In this document: positions 1-10,902 of the stretch, piece after piece
Numbering within the stretch: the stretch's first letter is position 1
Layout: the number at the start of each line of letters is the position of its first letter
Source of the DNA: Staphylotrichum longicolle
Lineage: Eukaryota > Ascomycota > Sordariomycetes > Sordariales > Chaetomiaceae
Reading direction: 5' to 3'
Length of the DNA stretch: 64,000 nucleotides
NCBI GenBank assembly: GCA_019096155.1
Contig: JAHCVI010000005.1
Location: forward strand, 1,684,468-1,748,467
Notes under the pieces: generated by a model
What the model was told of the DNA's origin: nothing
What the model saw: only the letters and a program-made list of their open reading frames with translations
Database searches by the model: none
Translations under genes and position numbers: made by a program

Positions 1-584
1 GCGCGGAGGGGTTGCCGGTGGTCAGGCCGTTGTGGTTTGGCTGGCCCGGGGATGCGGCGACGTGGGGGGTGCAGACGCAGTGGATGCTGGGCGAGGGCTT
101 GTTGGTGAGTCCCGTGGTGGAGGATGATGCGCAGTCGGTGAGCTTTTATCTGCCGAGAGGTGTGTGGTATGACTTCTGGACCGGGGAGAGGACGGTGAGC
201 TCGGGTGAGGTAAGGACGTTGGACGGGGGGGGGTGGGGGGATATTCCGGTGCATATCAGGGGTGGTTCCATCATTCCCTTGAGGGTCAAGTCGGCGAACA
301 CGACGGCGGAGTTGAGGAGGCAGGACTTTGCCATCACGATTGCGCCGGGCCCGGATGGGACTGCCAAGGGGGAGTTGTATCTCGATGATGGGGAGAGCCT
401 GGACGTCGGCACAAACAAGTCCGAGATCACCTTGACTTGGGATGGGCACACGCTTCGGGCAGCTGGCACATTTGGGTACGACACTGACATCGTCCTCGAG
501 AGGGTGGTGCTGCTTGGAGACAGTGGTTCAAGGACACAGGAAGGGCCGCGGGTGCTGAGCAGGGCCTTTGATATTCGCCTCTAG
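1..584 (+). CDS. Glycoside hydrolase family 31 (alpha-glucosidase type), C-terminal part
   Basis: This is the last exon of a GH31 alpha-glycosidase; the catalytic barrel lies off the left edge. The reading frame is open from base 3 and ends at TAG 582-584, giving about 193 residues. It starts in the conserved stretch LPVVRPLWFGWPGD, followed by LGEGLLVSPVV, the YDFWTGE segment and GDIPVHIRGGSIIPLR. These mark the end of the barrel and the proximal beta-sandwich of GH31 enzymes. The distal sandwich follows with LYLDDGESLD. The family cleaves terminal alpha-glucosides or alpha-xylosides and is often secreted in moulds. Substrate cannot be told from this fragment because the catalytic Asp residues are missing. 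The family is secure; the exact enzyme is not. Confidence 0.9.
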   Translation, partial: AEGLPVVRPLWFGWPGDAATWGVQTQWMLGEGLLVSPVVEDDAQSVSFYLPRGVWYDFWTGERTVSSGEVRTLDGGGWGDIPVHIRGGSIIPLRVKSANTTAELRRQDFAITIAPGPDGTAKGELYLDDGESLDVGTNKSEITLTWDGHTLRAAGTFGYDTDIVLERVVLLGDSGSRTQEGPRVLSRAFDIRL

Positions 585-1487
585 GGCTGTGTCCTGGCGA
601 CTGGGAGGCATGCCAACATCGGAATGTGTTTCTCGGGCGCTGGTCTTTGGCGTTCAGCTGAGGAGATACAGTCCTTCCACCACTACCGTGGTTTGGGGGT
701 GGCCAGGAAGCCTGTCTGACAGCGCATTATACTAGCTGAAAATGAGTTTGACAACCTCATCCTGTTCCCTCATTATCCTGCAGTATTCAAGCCCTTTTTG
801 TTATGGGGCTGGCCACTCTCCGCTCCACAGGCCATTTCTCAGCATCCCAGGCGAGTCTAGCCCACCGCCTCTCCTTCGTCTCTCCTCTCACATCTCTCGT
901 GTTCTTCAAAGCGGGTTCAGAAAATTCGAACACCATGAATGACTCGATTGTTGGACGGGTAAAACCACGTGAAGAATAAGATCGGGAGCTGGTGCTAACC
1001 GCCAACACCCTCCCTCAAGGACCAACAGCCCTAAATCAACCGCCGATACTCGGACTGAGACCACCCCTTACTACACCCGGCCAGCTTGACCCAACCTCCA
1101 GATCCTAAAATCAACAACCAACTTACCGTCAAAGGGCCATAAGAAAGCTTAGATTATGGTCATGAGTCTGGGTATTGGGCACAGGGCGGGAGTTCTTGGT
1201 AAAGGAGTCTTTGTTCCAGTCAGGGGTTAAGTCAGCAGTTGTAGTTGGTTGAAGAGAACGACAATGAGCATCTGACGAACAAAGAACAGGAAAATCTCAA
1301 ATTTCAACCTCCCTGTCTTGCATAACGAGCTAAAGCTCGCAGGATATCTTGCGAGATATATCTGCCTTGCCCAAGCTCCGATCTTCAATTCAAACAGCCG
1401 CCGATTGCTACCTCTCCTCTTGAGCCCTCTCTCAGTGTTTGCATCAAAACCACCAATACAACGTTTTGCTGTCTCCCACGCAAGATT
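585..1487. other. Intergenic spacer
   Basis: About 0.9 kb between the GH31 stop and the next start codon. Only short ORFs without recognisable motifs are present. It should hold the GH31 3' UTR and the promoter and 5' leader of the next gene. I see no tRNA or repeat in it. Confidence 0.5.
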
Positions 1488-3009
1488 ATGGCTGACCCCA
1501 GGAAGTCGCCGTCTCTTTGTTTTCTCTCGATCCCCAGTGACACTCTGCTCCAGGTTTGGCGCGGCACAACCGAGCCTGGAAGTCCTAGGACAGACACTCC
1601 ACGGGGGTATTTAGAGCATGAAGCCTTCCAGTCAGGGCGGCGCGGCACATCATTTTACAGCACTCTCGGGGCTCGTATCGTTGCAGGCAGTGATGTCTCT
1701 GCAGAAATCGGCGAGTTATGGCCTGGCTCGCCTTACGATCGACGTCCGCCAGTGATGGGGGCACGGGCGTGTTGGGAGCGTCAAATCACCTCGGTAAGGT
1801 GCGAATCATGGAAAGGCGTGCAAGGAAGAAGCGCATTTAGCTTTTTGGATGATCTTAGTAAGTCTGTGGATCCGAAAGAGTTCTTGTGCCACAGGCTCCC
1901 AGTGCTAATAACCTAATGCTTCTTTCCTAGACGCGAACCCCCAGGGATACGAACACTTTGCCCCGACGGAACCTCCAACATGGAAAAGGGGCAAGATAAC
2001 ACAATACTTTTACAACCCCACCGAGACCGCTATTCACATGGCCGGTCCTGTCGACTTGTTCGAGCCACCGCCAGAGAAACAAGTCTCTGATCGCGATCTC
2101 CTCTTTGGGCACCAGCCGACACAGATGAAGCCCCAGCCATCGCATATGAAGCCCCAACTTTCTGAGATTGGACCAGTCGGGCCCCTCAGCGTCTGGGAAC
2201 CGCATCTTGACGGAGGCCAAATCGGGAGTGACACTCTCGCCAAAATCAAGAGCATCTGCAAGAGATTTGACGTCGTCGCTTGCACCCACATCGACCTTGA
2301 AAACGTGTTTCAGGACTCGGAAGAGAACAAGGGCGGCCTCCGCCAGTCTTTACTTGAGAGTATAAGGAGCAAAAAGGGGCGCTCCAAGTCCTCGATCGAA
2401 TCGCACGCCAGACGGTTGCTCATGTCCGGTGTCGGACGGCGGAACGAGGGACGAGGGGTCGCCCGCTCAGGAAAGCTTGGCTGTCTCGTGGCGACCCGCG
2501 TACCTGGGAACAGAAATAAGGTCAGGTTCGACTGGTTGCCGAGCTCTTACGACGACATCTTTCTCTACATGGCGTACATGGAGATTCCCAACTCCCAGGA
2601 CTACAAGGTGGTCCACATCGGAACGCTCTTCGTTGGTGCACTCACATATGCCATGGCAAAGGGGGCGTCGGCTGTTGAAGCAGAAAAGCAGGCAGCTGTT
2701 GCTTCCACGTGTCTCATGCAACTTGAAAAGCACCGCTTCGAGTTCTGGCCAGAACACATCAATATACCGGCAGCGGAGTGGGAGCTCATCAGTACCACAA
2801 GGAGCGTGACAGCTCACGATCTGCAGCCTTTCCATCGCGATGGAAAGGACTACTGGCTGGGAACTGACTTTGAGAACAGGCTCAAACTGTTCCAGACAAC
2901 GCCCAGTGATCCGAACAATCCGAGATATCTCTTCAGTCGTCTCGCAAGACTGCCGAAAACTCTGCCCCCGGCTGCCAATGCCAGAGCAAAGAGCAGTGAG
3001 ATTAGGTAG
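1488..3009 (+). CDS. Hypothetical protein, two exons, 482 aa
   Basis: Model: exon 1 is 1488-1857 and exon 2 is 1931-3009. The 73-nt intron has donor GTAAGT, a CTAAT-type branch site near 1907 and acceptor CCTAG. The two exons join in phase to read DDLNANPQGYEHF, and the join extends the downstream reading frame by 36 residues. The start ATG has A at -3 and G at +4. The protein is soluble-looking, with no signal peptide or membrane helix. Its middle contains a repeat-like stretch of the sequence QMKPQPSHMKPQ. I do not recognise a domain. The C-terminal half, from about residue 290, looks folded (mixed hydrophobic pattern around FLYMAYMEIPNSQDY and GTLFVGALTYAMAKG). It converges on the pectate lyase gene 246 bp downstream. 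The gene model is firm; the function is unknown. Confidence 0.75.
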
Positions 3010-3255
3010 CCTGGCATTTGCAATGCGCCAAACGGTCAAGACAAACCGGCCACAGGCAAGACACAAGGACGCGTTTTGTAGCAAGATTGGGCATGAAACA
3101 TGGATTAAGGTGCCGGCAAGGATACTCGAATAAGAAGTTTAGGTACTTTTTTTGGTTGCAGTTCCAGCTCATCAACTGCCACATTAGATACATTGAAGTC
3201 TGCCGGTGAAACACGAAAACCACCCGTCTCCTCTAACTGCCCCTGGGAAACGTGC

Positions 3256-4385
3256 CTAGATCTTCCCCACACCAGCGCCGAGCTTGACAAGCGGCGCAAC
3301 AAGAACAAGGGGAGTGAGCTTGAACTTGTACGGCGCCTTCTTGAAGTTGCCAACCTGCGTAATGTTGACACCGGCCGTGCCCCAGTCGTTCTCTGTCAAA
3401 CATGGTCAGTACAACGACGTCCCCTCAAAACAAGATGCTGTTCTACTCACTGGCTCCCAAGTTGGCAAACCCGTCCAGCTCCTCGTCACCGCACGTGCAC
3501 GTGTTGGGCGAGTCGTCCGGGATGACCAGGCCGTACGTGCTCAGCGCCTCGCGGGTGTCGCCGCGGAAGACGTTGCCCTCGACCAGCACCTGGTTGTCGG
3601 AGCGGGAGTGGATCGCCTGGTAGTGGAAGTCGACGTAGAGGTTGTTGTAGATGTGCTGGTGGCCGAACCGGCCGGCGGGGCCTCGGGTCCCCATGTTGCG
3701 CCAGTAATTGTGGTGGTAGCTTATGTGCAGATGGCCCGAGTCGATGTCGCGGAACGTCGCGTCGTTCCCAACCAGCGAGGATTTCCAGTGGTCGTGGAAG
3801 TAGTTCCACGAGACGGTGACGTAGTCGGAGCCGCGGATGATGTCGACTTGGCCATCCTGTAGGTGGTTAGTAAACTGATCGATACCGTACTGGAATGAGG
3901 GTGGGAAAAGAACGTACAAAGAAGTCCGGTCCCTTGGTGATGTCCGAGGCAAACTCGTTGTGGTCAACCCACACCCTGGTGGAGTTCCGGATGGTGATGC
4001 AGTCGTTGTCCTGGATGAAGCTGATCTTCAGGTTCCGGATGATGACGTTGGTCGAGTTGAACACATCAAGGCCCTTGTTGGTGATGTGCGCCGTGCTGCC
4101 GACGCCAATGATGGACTTGTTGGACCCGATCTTGGGGCGCGCGGGGAACGCAATCTCGCCCTTGACGAGCACAACCTTGGGGGCATCACCCGCAACGGCA
4201 GCGCTGAACTCGGCAGCGTTGGTGACGGTCACGGTTGCGCCGCCCTTGCCGCCTGTGGTGGTGCCGATCGGGTTGTCCTTGGCAAAACCCTCGACATCCC
4301 ACGCGGCCAGCCCCAACAGGTCCAAGGGGGACGCTGCGGCCAAAGGGGCCAGGACAGAGAGGACGGTGACAAGGTTGAGCCTCAT
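3256..4385 (-). CDS. Secreted pectate lyase, polysaccharide lyase family 1
   Basis: Cleaves polygalacturonate by beta-elimination outside the cell. Exons on the minus strand: 4385-3918, 3856-3451 and 3392-3256, giving 336 aa. Intron 1 (donor GTACGT, acceptor CTACAG) is phase 0 and joins KGPDFF to DGQVDIIRG. Intron 2 (donor GTGAGT, acceptor TGACAG) is phase 1. I chose the ATG at 4385 because it begins a clear signal peptide, MRLNLVTVLSVLAPLAAAS; in-frame codons upstream add nothing typical. PL1 hallmarks are VWVDHNEF, the SDYVTVSWNYFHDHWKSSL strand, and GRFGHQHIYNNLY, whose Arg matches the catalytic base position of the family. Calcium-binding Asp residues are expected in the VDHNEF and DGQVD segments. 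The final exon carries the C-terminal part, NDWGTAGVNITQVGNFKKAP. Length is usual for fungal PL1 enzymes. Confidence 0.93.
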
Positions 4386-4456
4386 GGTGGTGAACCGGGT
4401 ACTTGGGACGGTGGGAGCTGCAGGTGAGTGTTGATCCAAACAGGATGTTCACGAGC

Positions 4457-4465
4457 TTAATATAA
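4457..4465 (-). promoter_or_regulatory. Probable TATA element of the pectate lyase gene
   Basis: The minus strand reads TTATATTAA about 72-80 nt upstream of the pectate lyase ATG, in otherwise mixed sequence. Position and sequence fit a TATA box; transcription start data are not available. Confidence 0.45.
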
Positions 4466-6606
4466 GTCCGAAGACCCATGCAACATGGAGGTCGTCAACC
4501 ACGGATGCCAAGCAGACAACAACATCCCCAACCCAGCAGCTACCCCAACTTTCACTGCTACCGAAGCAGTGGAAAAATGATCTCCAGCGGGGAACCCTGT
4601 CCTGGCAGCATTGTACTCGAGTTGAGGTCTTGGTATACCGCAGATTTACCCGTCGCTGCTGAGGTTGCGTTGCCAAGCCGGCATCGGTTAAGGGAGAGGA
4701 GTATCTGAGTGGTGGAAATATGCATGCCGACCGCACCACAAGCGGTTCTTGGACACGGAGATTACCAAGAATCTCGGACCTCAGGTTAGAATGGTGTTCA
4801 TGGCTGCCGTAATGAGCAAGACGCGCGGACAAACTCATGACGTGATGGTTCGAACAGACCTGATGTGCGTTATTGTTGGAACAGCATCGCGTTGAGACTG
4901 GGAGCCATGGAATCAGACACTCTGGAGAAGATCATTTAGCGCACGTGAGTGAGGAAAAAAAGAAAGGAAGCAGACAGAGGAGGTATTGCCTCGGTGTGCT
5001 TTTGATATCAAACTCTCAGAAGGCGTCTGGCGCACAAAGAAGAAGCCCCGGGAAATGGTGTATGCACTTTAGCAGAAAATGCAACCACCATATCTCGTTC
5101 CTGGTCCGTTGCGGAGTGATGCCTTGAAGTGGTGGTGTTCTTGTTCAGTCCACGTTGTTCAAGTTGTCCATATTGACCCAATTGGTGTGATGCTGCCAGG
5201 TGATAGCTGAGGTGTCCCATGTATATAGCCCCAGAGTTTTCCAACGCCTCGTTGAGATCACCGCAGGAGTTAGGGGGAGTATCCCGTTAGCGGCCCGTGT
5301 CTCACTCTAATCCGAGGCTGCGAGTTTCGTAGTGCGCGCCTTCATCCCTGCGATGCTGCTTCCTGGAGGGCTGTTGGTCTAAATAAAACCCTCCGGGGGC
5401 GCGAGTGGTTGAACAGATGCTGAGGATCAAAGTTACATATTATACTCATTGGCGCATATTTCAACTTTGGAGAAGACGCCTGAGCCTGCTCTTGATGGGC
5501 CAAGGATTCAGGCTGACACAGCAACACCAGGCACGGCTGACCGTTTGCGCGGGACAAATCATCGGTGCCTGAGAAGTTCCGTCGACGTGTTTGGTCCTTT
5601 CGGCTCCGAATTTGGCGGGTCAGATAAAGTTCCCGGGTATTATTCCGCCTGGCTGTGGGCAATGCGGCACAGACAAACCTTGTCAGGCAACCCCTAAACT
5701 TTATTGCTGTCGGGGCTTCGACAGCGCCAGTCTGTGCCTCACGGCAGGGCAAAGCGAGGAAGGTGTCAAAAACGCCAAGTAGATCATGACGGGAGGCATT
5801 CCAGCTGCAGCCCAGTGTAGAACTTTAATGACTGGCGGATTACCTAGGCAAGGTACCTTTATGTCAGTCCCGTCGCTGAAAGTGTAGAGCAATATATGAC
5901 AGAAGGTAACTGGAAAATACCAGCTGCTGCTATGTGATGTCCGGATGGGGCGCAGTCAAAACTTCGCCTTATTGCAACCATGACAGAGGGACGTATAATA
6001 TCCCCTGTTCTAAGAACCCCAAGATAAGTATTTCCCTTGCTCAACGCCGCCCGATTTCCGAAGGCGCTCACCCCTCGGACTTCGATTGCCAGGCATTGGA
6101 CCATGGATGACGGCAACTGGATTGAGAGGCTTCTCCAGGGCCTCGTCGTTGATGCTCCCAAGCCAGGAAACCCGGTCTCGGACTTTCGGACAGTCAAGCA
6201 TCGCAAGTTGGCCTGGAACTCGATGTTTTGGGAGCGACCCGGCAAAGCCTGAAACCACCAGGCTGCCAGCATGCTGCTTCGCGAGTTGTGAGCCCAAGAT
6301 AGCACATCGGCGACGATGGGACGGACCTAATTTTGACCCAGGGTGGAATCAGGAACGAGGTCGAGCAGTTTCAGGACCAGGACATGGCCAACGACGAGGG
6401 AATTGGTGATGGACTCAACCTACTACGTGAGTGCTCCAAAAGTGGATATAAAGAGACGGTGCAGACGCCTGAGTGTCGTAATTTCAAACTCACCATTCGC
6501 ATCCGCCTCAACATCTTCCAGCCTTCCAATCAAGCTTGTCAGGAACACAGCCTCTCTGCAATCTTCTCTTTCTCGGTTTCATAAAACCCAATCAACCTCC
6601 ACCGCC
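4466..6606. other. Intergenic spacer, 2.1 kb
   Basis: No reading frame here has a recognisable domain or consistent splice structure. It should contain the pectate lyase promoter (right of 4385, minus strand) and the promoter of the 6607 gene. A TATAAA at about 6445-6450 lies roughly 155 nt upstream of that ATG. No tRNA was found. Confidence 0.5.
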
Positions 6607-6969
6607 ATGCCTCCCGCTGCTTCCAGCCTCTGCGCGGCCTGCCACCGTCCCTGGAGCGGGCCCTCCCAGATCCGGCAAGAGACACGCCCATGCACCCAAT
6701 GCGGCGGCCGCGGCCTGGAGCGCAGGGTTACGCGCTGCACCATGTGCCGTGAGCGGCCCGGCGAGGTCAAGGCTCGCAACGGCACATGGAGCACATGCCA
6801 AAACTGCAGTGGTCCCAGGGCTACCGGCAGGCAGGAGCTTCCCCTCGGTTACGTCGTTGGCTTCGGCCCGGGTCCGTGCCAAACATGCGCCGGAGCCGGC
6901 CACATCGTCACGCGCATCATTTACTGCCAGGGATCGGGTGGCCAGAGGCACGCCAACACTCCCCGCTAA
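6607..6969 (+). CDS. Small Cys-rich protein with DnaJ-type zinc-finger motifs, 120 aa
   Basis: A single-exon ORF starting at ACCGCCATGC, a good fungal start context. Almost the whole protein is a Cys-rich domain: CAAC (about residue 9), CTQCGGRG, CTMC, CQNCSG, CQTCAGAGH and a final YCQGSGG. The CxxCxGxG pattern is that of the central zinc-binding region of type I DnaJ/Hsp40 co-chaperones. The J domain and substrate-binding C-terminal domains are absent. The last motif and the CTMC motif are incomplete (one is CQGSG with a single Cys), so not all four canonical repeats are intact. It may bind zinc and could act in thiol or chaperone chemistry, but this is inference. No signal peptide is visible. 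The gene is likely real given the dense motif content in one frame. Confidence 0.7.
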   Translation: MPPAASSLCAACHRPWSGPSQIRQETRPCTQCGGRGLERRVTRCTMCRERPGEVKARNGTWSTCQNCSGPRATGRQELPLGYVVGFGPGPCQTCAGAGHIVTRIIYCQGSGGQRHANTPR

Positions 6970-7703
6970 ACCGCTGGACTTGGGGCCCTGACATCCGGGC
7001 TGGGATGAACGAAGTGGTGGGTTTGGGGGATTCTTCTTGTCGGTGCTTGGGGCCCCTCGGAGGGTTAGGGTCTGTTGAGCAGTGCTCACCAGGCCGAGGA
7101 AGACAGTCTGGTACTGCGCAGAGTCGAACAGTGGCGCTGGCGGCACATTGGTGATTGAGGAAATACATCCAAGACTGGTCTCTTGCTTGATATCGGCGGA
7201 CATGCCGTCTTGCCCCCTGTTAGTCCCGTGCGTGTGAAGCCTTTGTTGTGATCTCATGCTGCAGGCAAACATCCTCTGCAGGATGGAAGCCAAAACGAAG
7301 ACGAGCCGACACCGGGAAACCCATTGGCAAAGCGAGCAAAGGTGCTGTGACGATTGTACCGATGCATGTTCCATGTTGTCGGCGAAAACACATTCCGTTG
7401 GTGCGACAGATTCAGGCATGAATTGGATGGGGAAGGAAAGAGCAACAACTGGCAGAGGCCCGTAATTGCCAGCAGTCACAGCATCGACTCGATCGATAGA
7501 CTGAGGTTAAGAGAAGGTGCAAAGGACAACATGCCGTTCTCCATGGGCACCTCAGCTCCGAACTGGCGCTTTGATTCCTTGTTTGCCCGATTGTCAACTT
7601 GGAACAGCGCCACATCTCTGACCCAAATCCGCATTAATCACACACTGGCTTCCATTTCTAGTGGCGCTTTTGGATATTGCCACTGCGGCTGGGTAGAATC
7701 ACA
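6970..7703. other. Intergenic spacer
   Basis: About 0.7 kb between two same-strand genes. A minus-strand ORF spans much of it, but it mostly shadows the Cys-rich gene and has no motif. Nothing else is seen. Confidence 0.4.
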
Positions 7704-10700
7704 ATGCAGCGGAGCATGGCCGAAGACGTGGATCCCGATGAGGCCACTCCCACTGATGCCTGGGCCGCCTTCCTCTCCGCAAGATTCTCTCAGAGAAAGG
7801 AACTCTACCGACAATTCTCGGCCCACGAGCAGGATCTTGTCAGAAAGGAGCTACGTCGCATCCGCTACCTAAGAGCATATTTTGAAGAGCACCGACTATC
7901 CCCCAATGACACGTCGTCTTTGATTACTCTGCTGGACAAGTCACACGCGGGATGGAGGGAGAGCGCAAGCAGAAGATGCAAAGACGAACTGCGCCGCTCC
8001 GAGGTTGGCATCCCAAGATCACACGGCTCCCCAAAACAAGAGCTACGCAATTAGCATCTAATCCTGACGCAAATGCAGCAATGGTACAGGTCGGAGCACG
8101 CACGAGTCCAACAGTCGACAGCTTTCGAAGACTACATTCCCGAACTCGACGCTATGGACGACAGCGTTGATGACGATCCTGCCAAAACAGATTACGGAGA
8201 CAATGGTTGGATCATTGCGTTCAAGAAGAACCAGGGCGGTGTGGCTCTGGAGCATGGTCATTGCCATAGGGAGTTCCCACACCAGACGATTTCGATGCAG
8301 AAGTTGCTCTACGATAGGGAGCACACACCGCTAAGACGCACGGCCGACAAGACGCAGCTGCGTTACTTTCACCTTGAGGCCAACAACATGAAGTGGGTCG
8401 AGGTTTGGAATCCATGATCCCCCTGCCATTGAACCTCTCTCCGTGCTGATGCGATTCTCAAAGGATGCCATTGCACAATACTACGGCGAGGAAAGCCCAC
8501 GACTTGACCCGCGGCAAGAATGTCATAGTCACAGACGAAGCTCCTCATCAAAAGCGTGGCCAAACACCAAAAGACTCCTCAAGCGCGAACTCTGGGACGG
8601 GCAGGACAGAGGCGGAGGTAACCCGCACATGCCACCTCATTCGCGCCAGATTCGCCCCCGCTGCGCCGCCATTCCGAGAGCAGCACAAGACAAATGTCCG
8701 GTTCAATCCGTCTCATCCTCAGACACTTCACATGAATGCTTTGCATCGACTTTAGGGCCACAAGATATCGTTTTCTTTGTGAGTGTGCACTCGGCATCTT
8801 CTCACCCTTGGCTGATCCAACCCACAGATGCCATACCTGCACTGGGAAATCGAAACGCGCCTGCTCAGGATGACAAACCTGATCCGGAAAGCCAGGGGGG
8901 TGCAAGAACCGAAGGGCACATAGGGAACTGTCGTGGACCGAGCCAAAGCCCTAGCTGATCGCAAAGGCAGCATCGTCTCGGACCAGGAAGGGCTGAGCAG
9001 CGATTCCTCCTCGTGGAGTCCGCAGTCACCACTTGGGGGCTACTTGTGGCTTGCAGCAAAGCTTTTCCAGCTCATCGACGAAGCAGCAGATTGGCGGCTG
9101 ATCAGTGATCACCTTTACACCCAGTCGCCCTTGCATCCTCGACGCACCCTCGAGCAGTACCAGTCCTGGACTGCGGAGGACACAACGCACCGAGACCGGC
9201 AACAAGTTGTTTGCCAAGAGACGAAGATGAGAAAGAATCCCGAGGCAGTTCCTAGAGTGGTTATGGTTGACCAGCTCTGGATGTGGATACTGGACGAGAG
9301 TGAGCGCTTGCTCTCTGGAGAAACCGGACACATTGAGGCTGATGAACGAACAGACACGATTCTTACCGCATTCCCCCGCAGATGGGGCCGCAACGAACCC
9401 GATCCTTCCGCAGTCCATCAGGCAATCCGGGACCACTTGACCAGGGTGGATAGCAGCACAATCAACTCGGTCTACGACCTCGCGCTTGTCATCATCGACG
9501 AGTGCTCCAAGGTCTTCTTGGATAGTACACAGCCAGACCTTCGGCCAGAAGTTGTGGACATGTTCGGATCTGCCATATCGAGCATTGTGAGTCCATCTAG
9601 GTCAGTAGTGTGGCCGCGCCTGGACTACTCAACTAACACCGATAGTCGGAGAAGAAGATGGAAGCGTACGAGCGGTTCGGGCGAGATGTCAAAAGAATGG
9701 ACACGCAGGATCCACTTCAGACAACTGAGGAACTGCTCCGAAAGTCACTCAACATCAAGTTCGAGTGGTCGGTCCTGATGGAGGCCCAAAACGTCATTGA
9801 TCAACTGCAGACAATGCAAGCAATCTTCACCCAGCAGATCGCTGTCATGGGCGACTTTGAGAAAGTATTGCACGGGCTGAGCAGGGAGCCGCAGGACGGT
9901 CTCGACAAGACCGTCAAGAGAGCCGCCGAGCTGGTCTCCGACATGAAGTTGCGGAGGGACGAGCTGGTCAATCTGGAGAGACGGCAGGCCGAGACAAGAG
10001 CTCAGGTGTGTTCAAAAGACACTTGACTTGGCTTAGCATTGTTTTAGCTGACCATCGCAAATTAGCTCCGAGAGCTCCTTGACATCAAGCAACAACAATC
10101 CGGCATCATCGAGGCAAAGGCCGCCATTCGTAGAGCCGACGAAACGGTCATTCGGGGGAGGTCCATCGTCGTGTTTACAGTAGTCACCATCTTTTTTGTC
10201 AGTGCCCCCGCATTGCCCACTCGGCTGTTTACGGCGTCAACTTACTATTGGAGTCCAGTTGCCTCTTTCCTTCTTTGCCACCCTCTTTGGCATGAACGCC
10301 CAGGAGATCAACGACGGAAAGATGTCGATGACCACACAACTCAGGTGGATGTGTACGTTGCTCACACCACTTCATCGGGCGAAGATGCTGACACTCACAG
10401 TTGCTCTCTCGAGCATGGTCATTTGCTTTTCGCTCGCCGTCGCCTTCAGTTCTTGGGCAAGGGCGGCAATGTTGGGGGCAGTCCACACCGCCATTGGATA
10501 TCTCGTCCGCCCTGTAAGAGGGAACACAAAAGGTGCTGTCCGTCTGGCCAACACATCACCACGGGCGGTTCGGGAGTTTATGATAGCCAAGCAGAAGGAG
10601 TGGGAAGGCAAAGGCGGCAACAACTGGAATGCCAGCGGGGCGTTACCCTCTCGGAAGGACCAGGAAAGGGAGCAAAGCAGGCCGAAAGCGGTGGTGCGAT

Positions 10701-10741
10701 TCCCGTGGAGGCGCAAATCAGCGTCAACTAGCAGGGTTTGA
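7704..10741 (+). CDS. CorA-like (Mg2+ transporter superfamily) membrane protein, nine exons
   Basis: Proposed exons: 7704-8003, 8055-8402, 8464-8778, 8828-8899, 8987-9586, 9646-10005, 10066-10197, 10259-10352 and 10401-10741; about 853 aa, all phases consistent. Family anchors occur in order: RVQQSTAFEDYIPELD, LRYFHLEANNMKWVE, DAIAQYYGEE, VFFMPYLHWE (across an intron), LHPRRTLEQYQSW, VMVDQLWMWILDE. The C-terminal pair of membrane helices contains the CorA GMN signature in LPLSFFATLFGMNAQE, followed by ALSSMVICFSLAVAF. Proteins of this fungal family have a long cytosolic N-terminus and two C-terminal helices; ion specificity is unknown. The last four introns are canonical (GTGAGT, GTGTGT, GTCAGT and GTACGT donors with CTRAY branches). 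The first two (donors GTTGGC and GTTTGG) and the fourth (GTGCAA) are weak. Without the 8900-8986 intron an in-frame TAG sits at 8921. An ATG at 7716 is an alternative start. Confidence 0.72.
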
Positions 10742-10902
10742 ATATATTCAAATAGACGATTTTATCCTCCTTTATGAGTATGTACATGTACCTATTCCAG
10801 ATGTCCGATGCCCTGACCAATTCCTTTCCGGCCACGCCTCCCAGATGTTAACCAGCAACGCCAAAGAAAGAACTCGTTTCAGTCATGACCCCCTTTTCGT
10901 CT

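Noticed and set aside
8465..8755. Frame 2 through the third exon of the CorA-like gene, suggesting frameshifts
   Set aside because: Frame 1 is open across the whole exon and connects family motifs at both ends (DAIAQYYGEE and VFFMPYLHWE), so no shift is needed.
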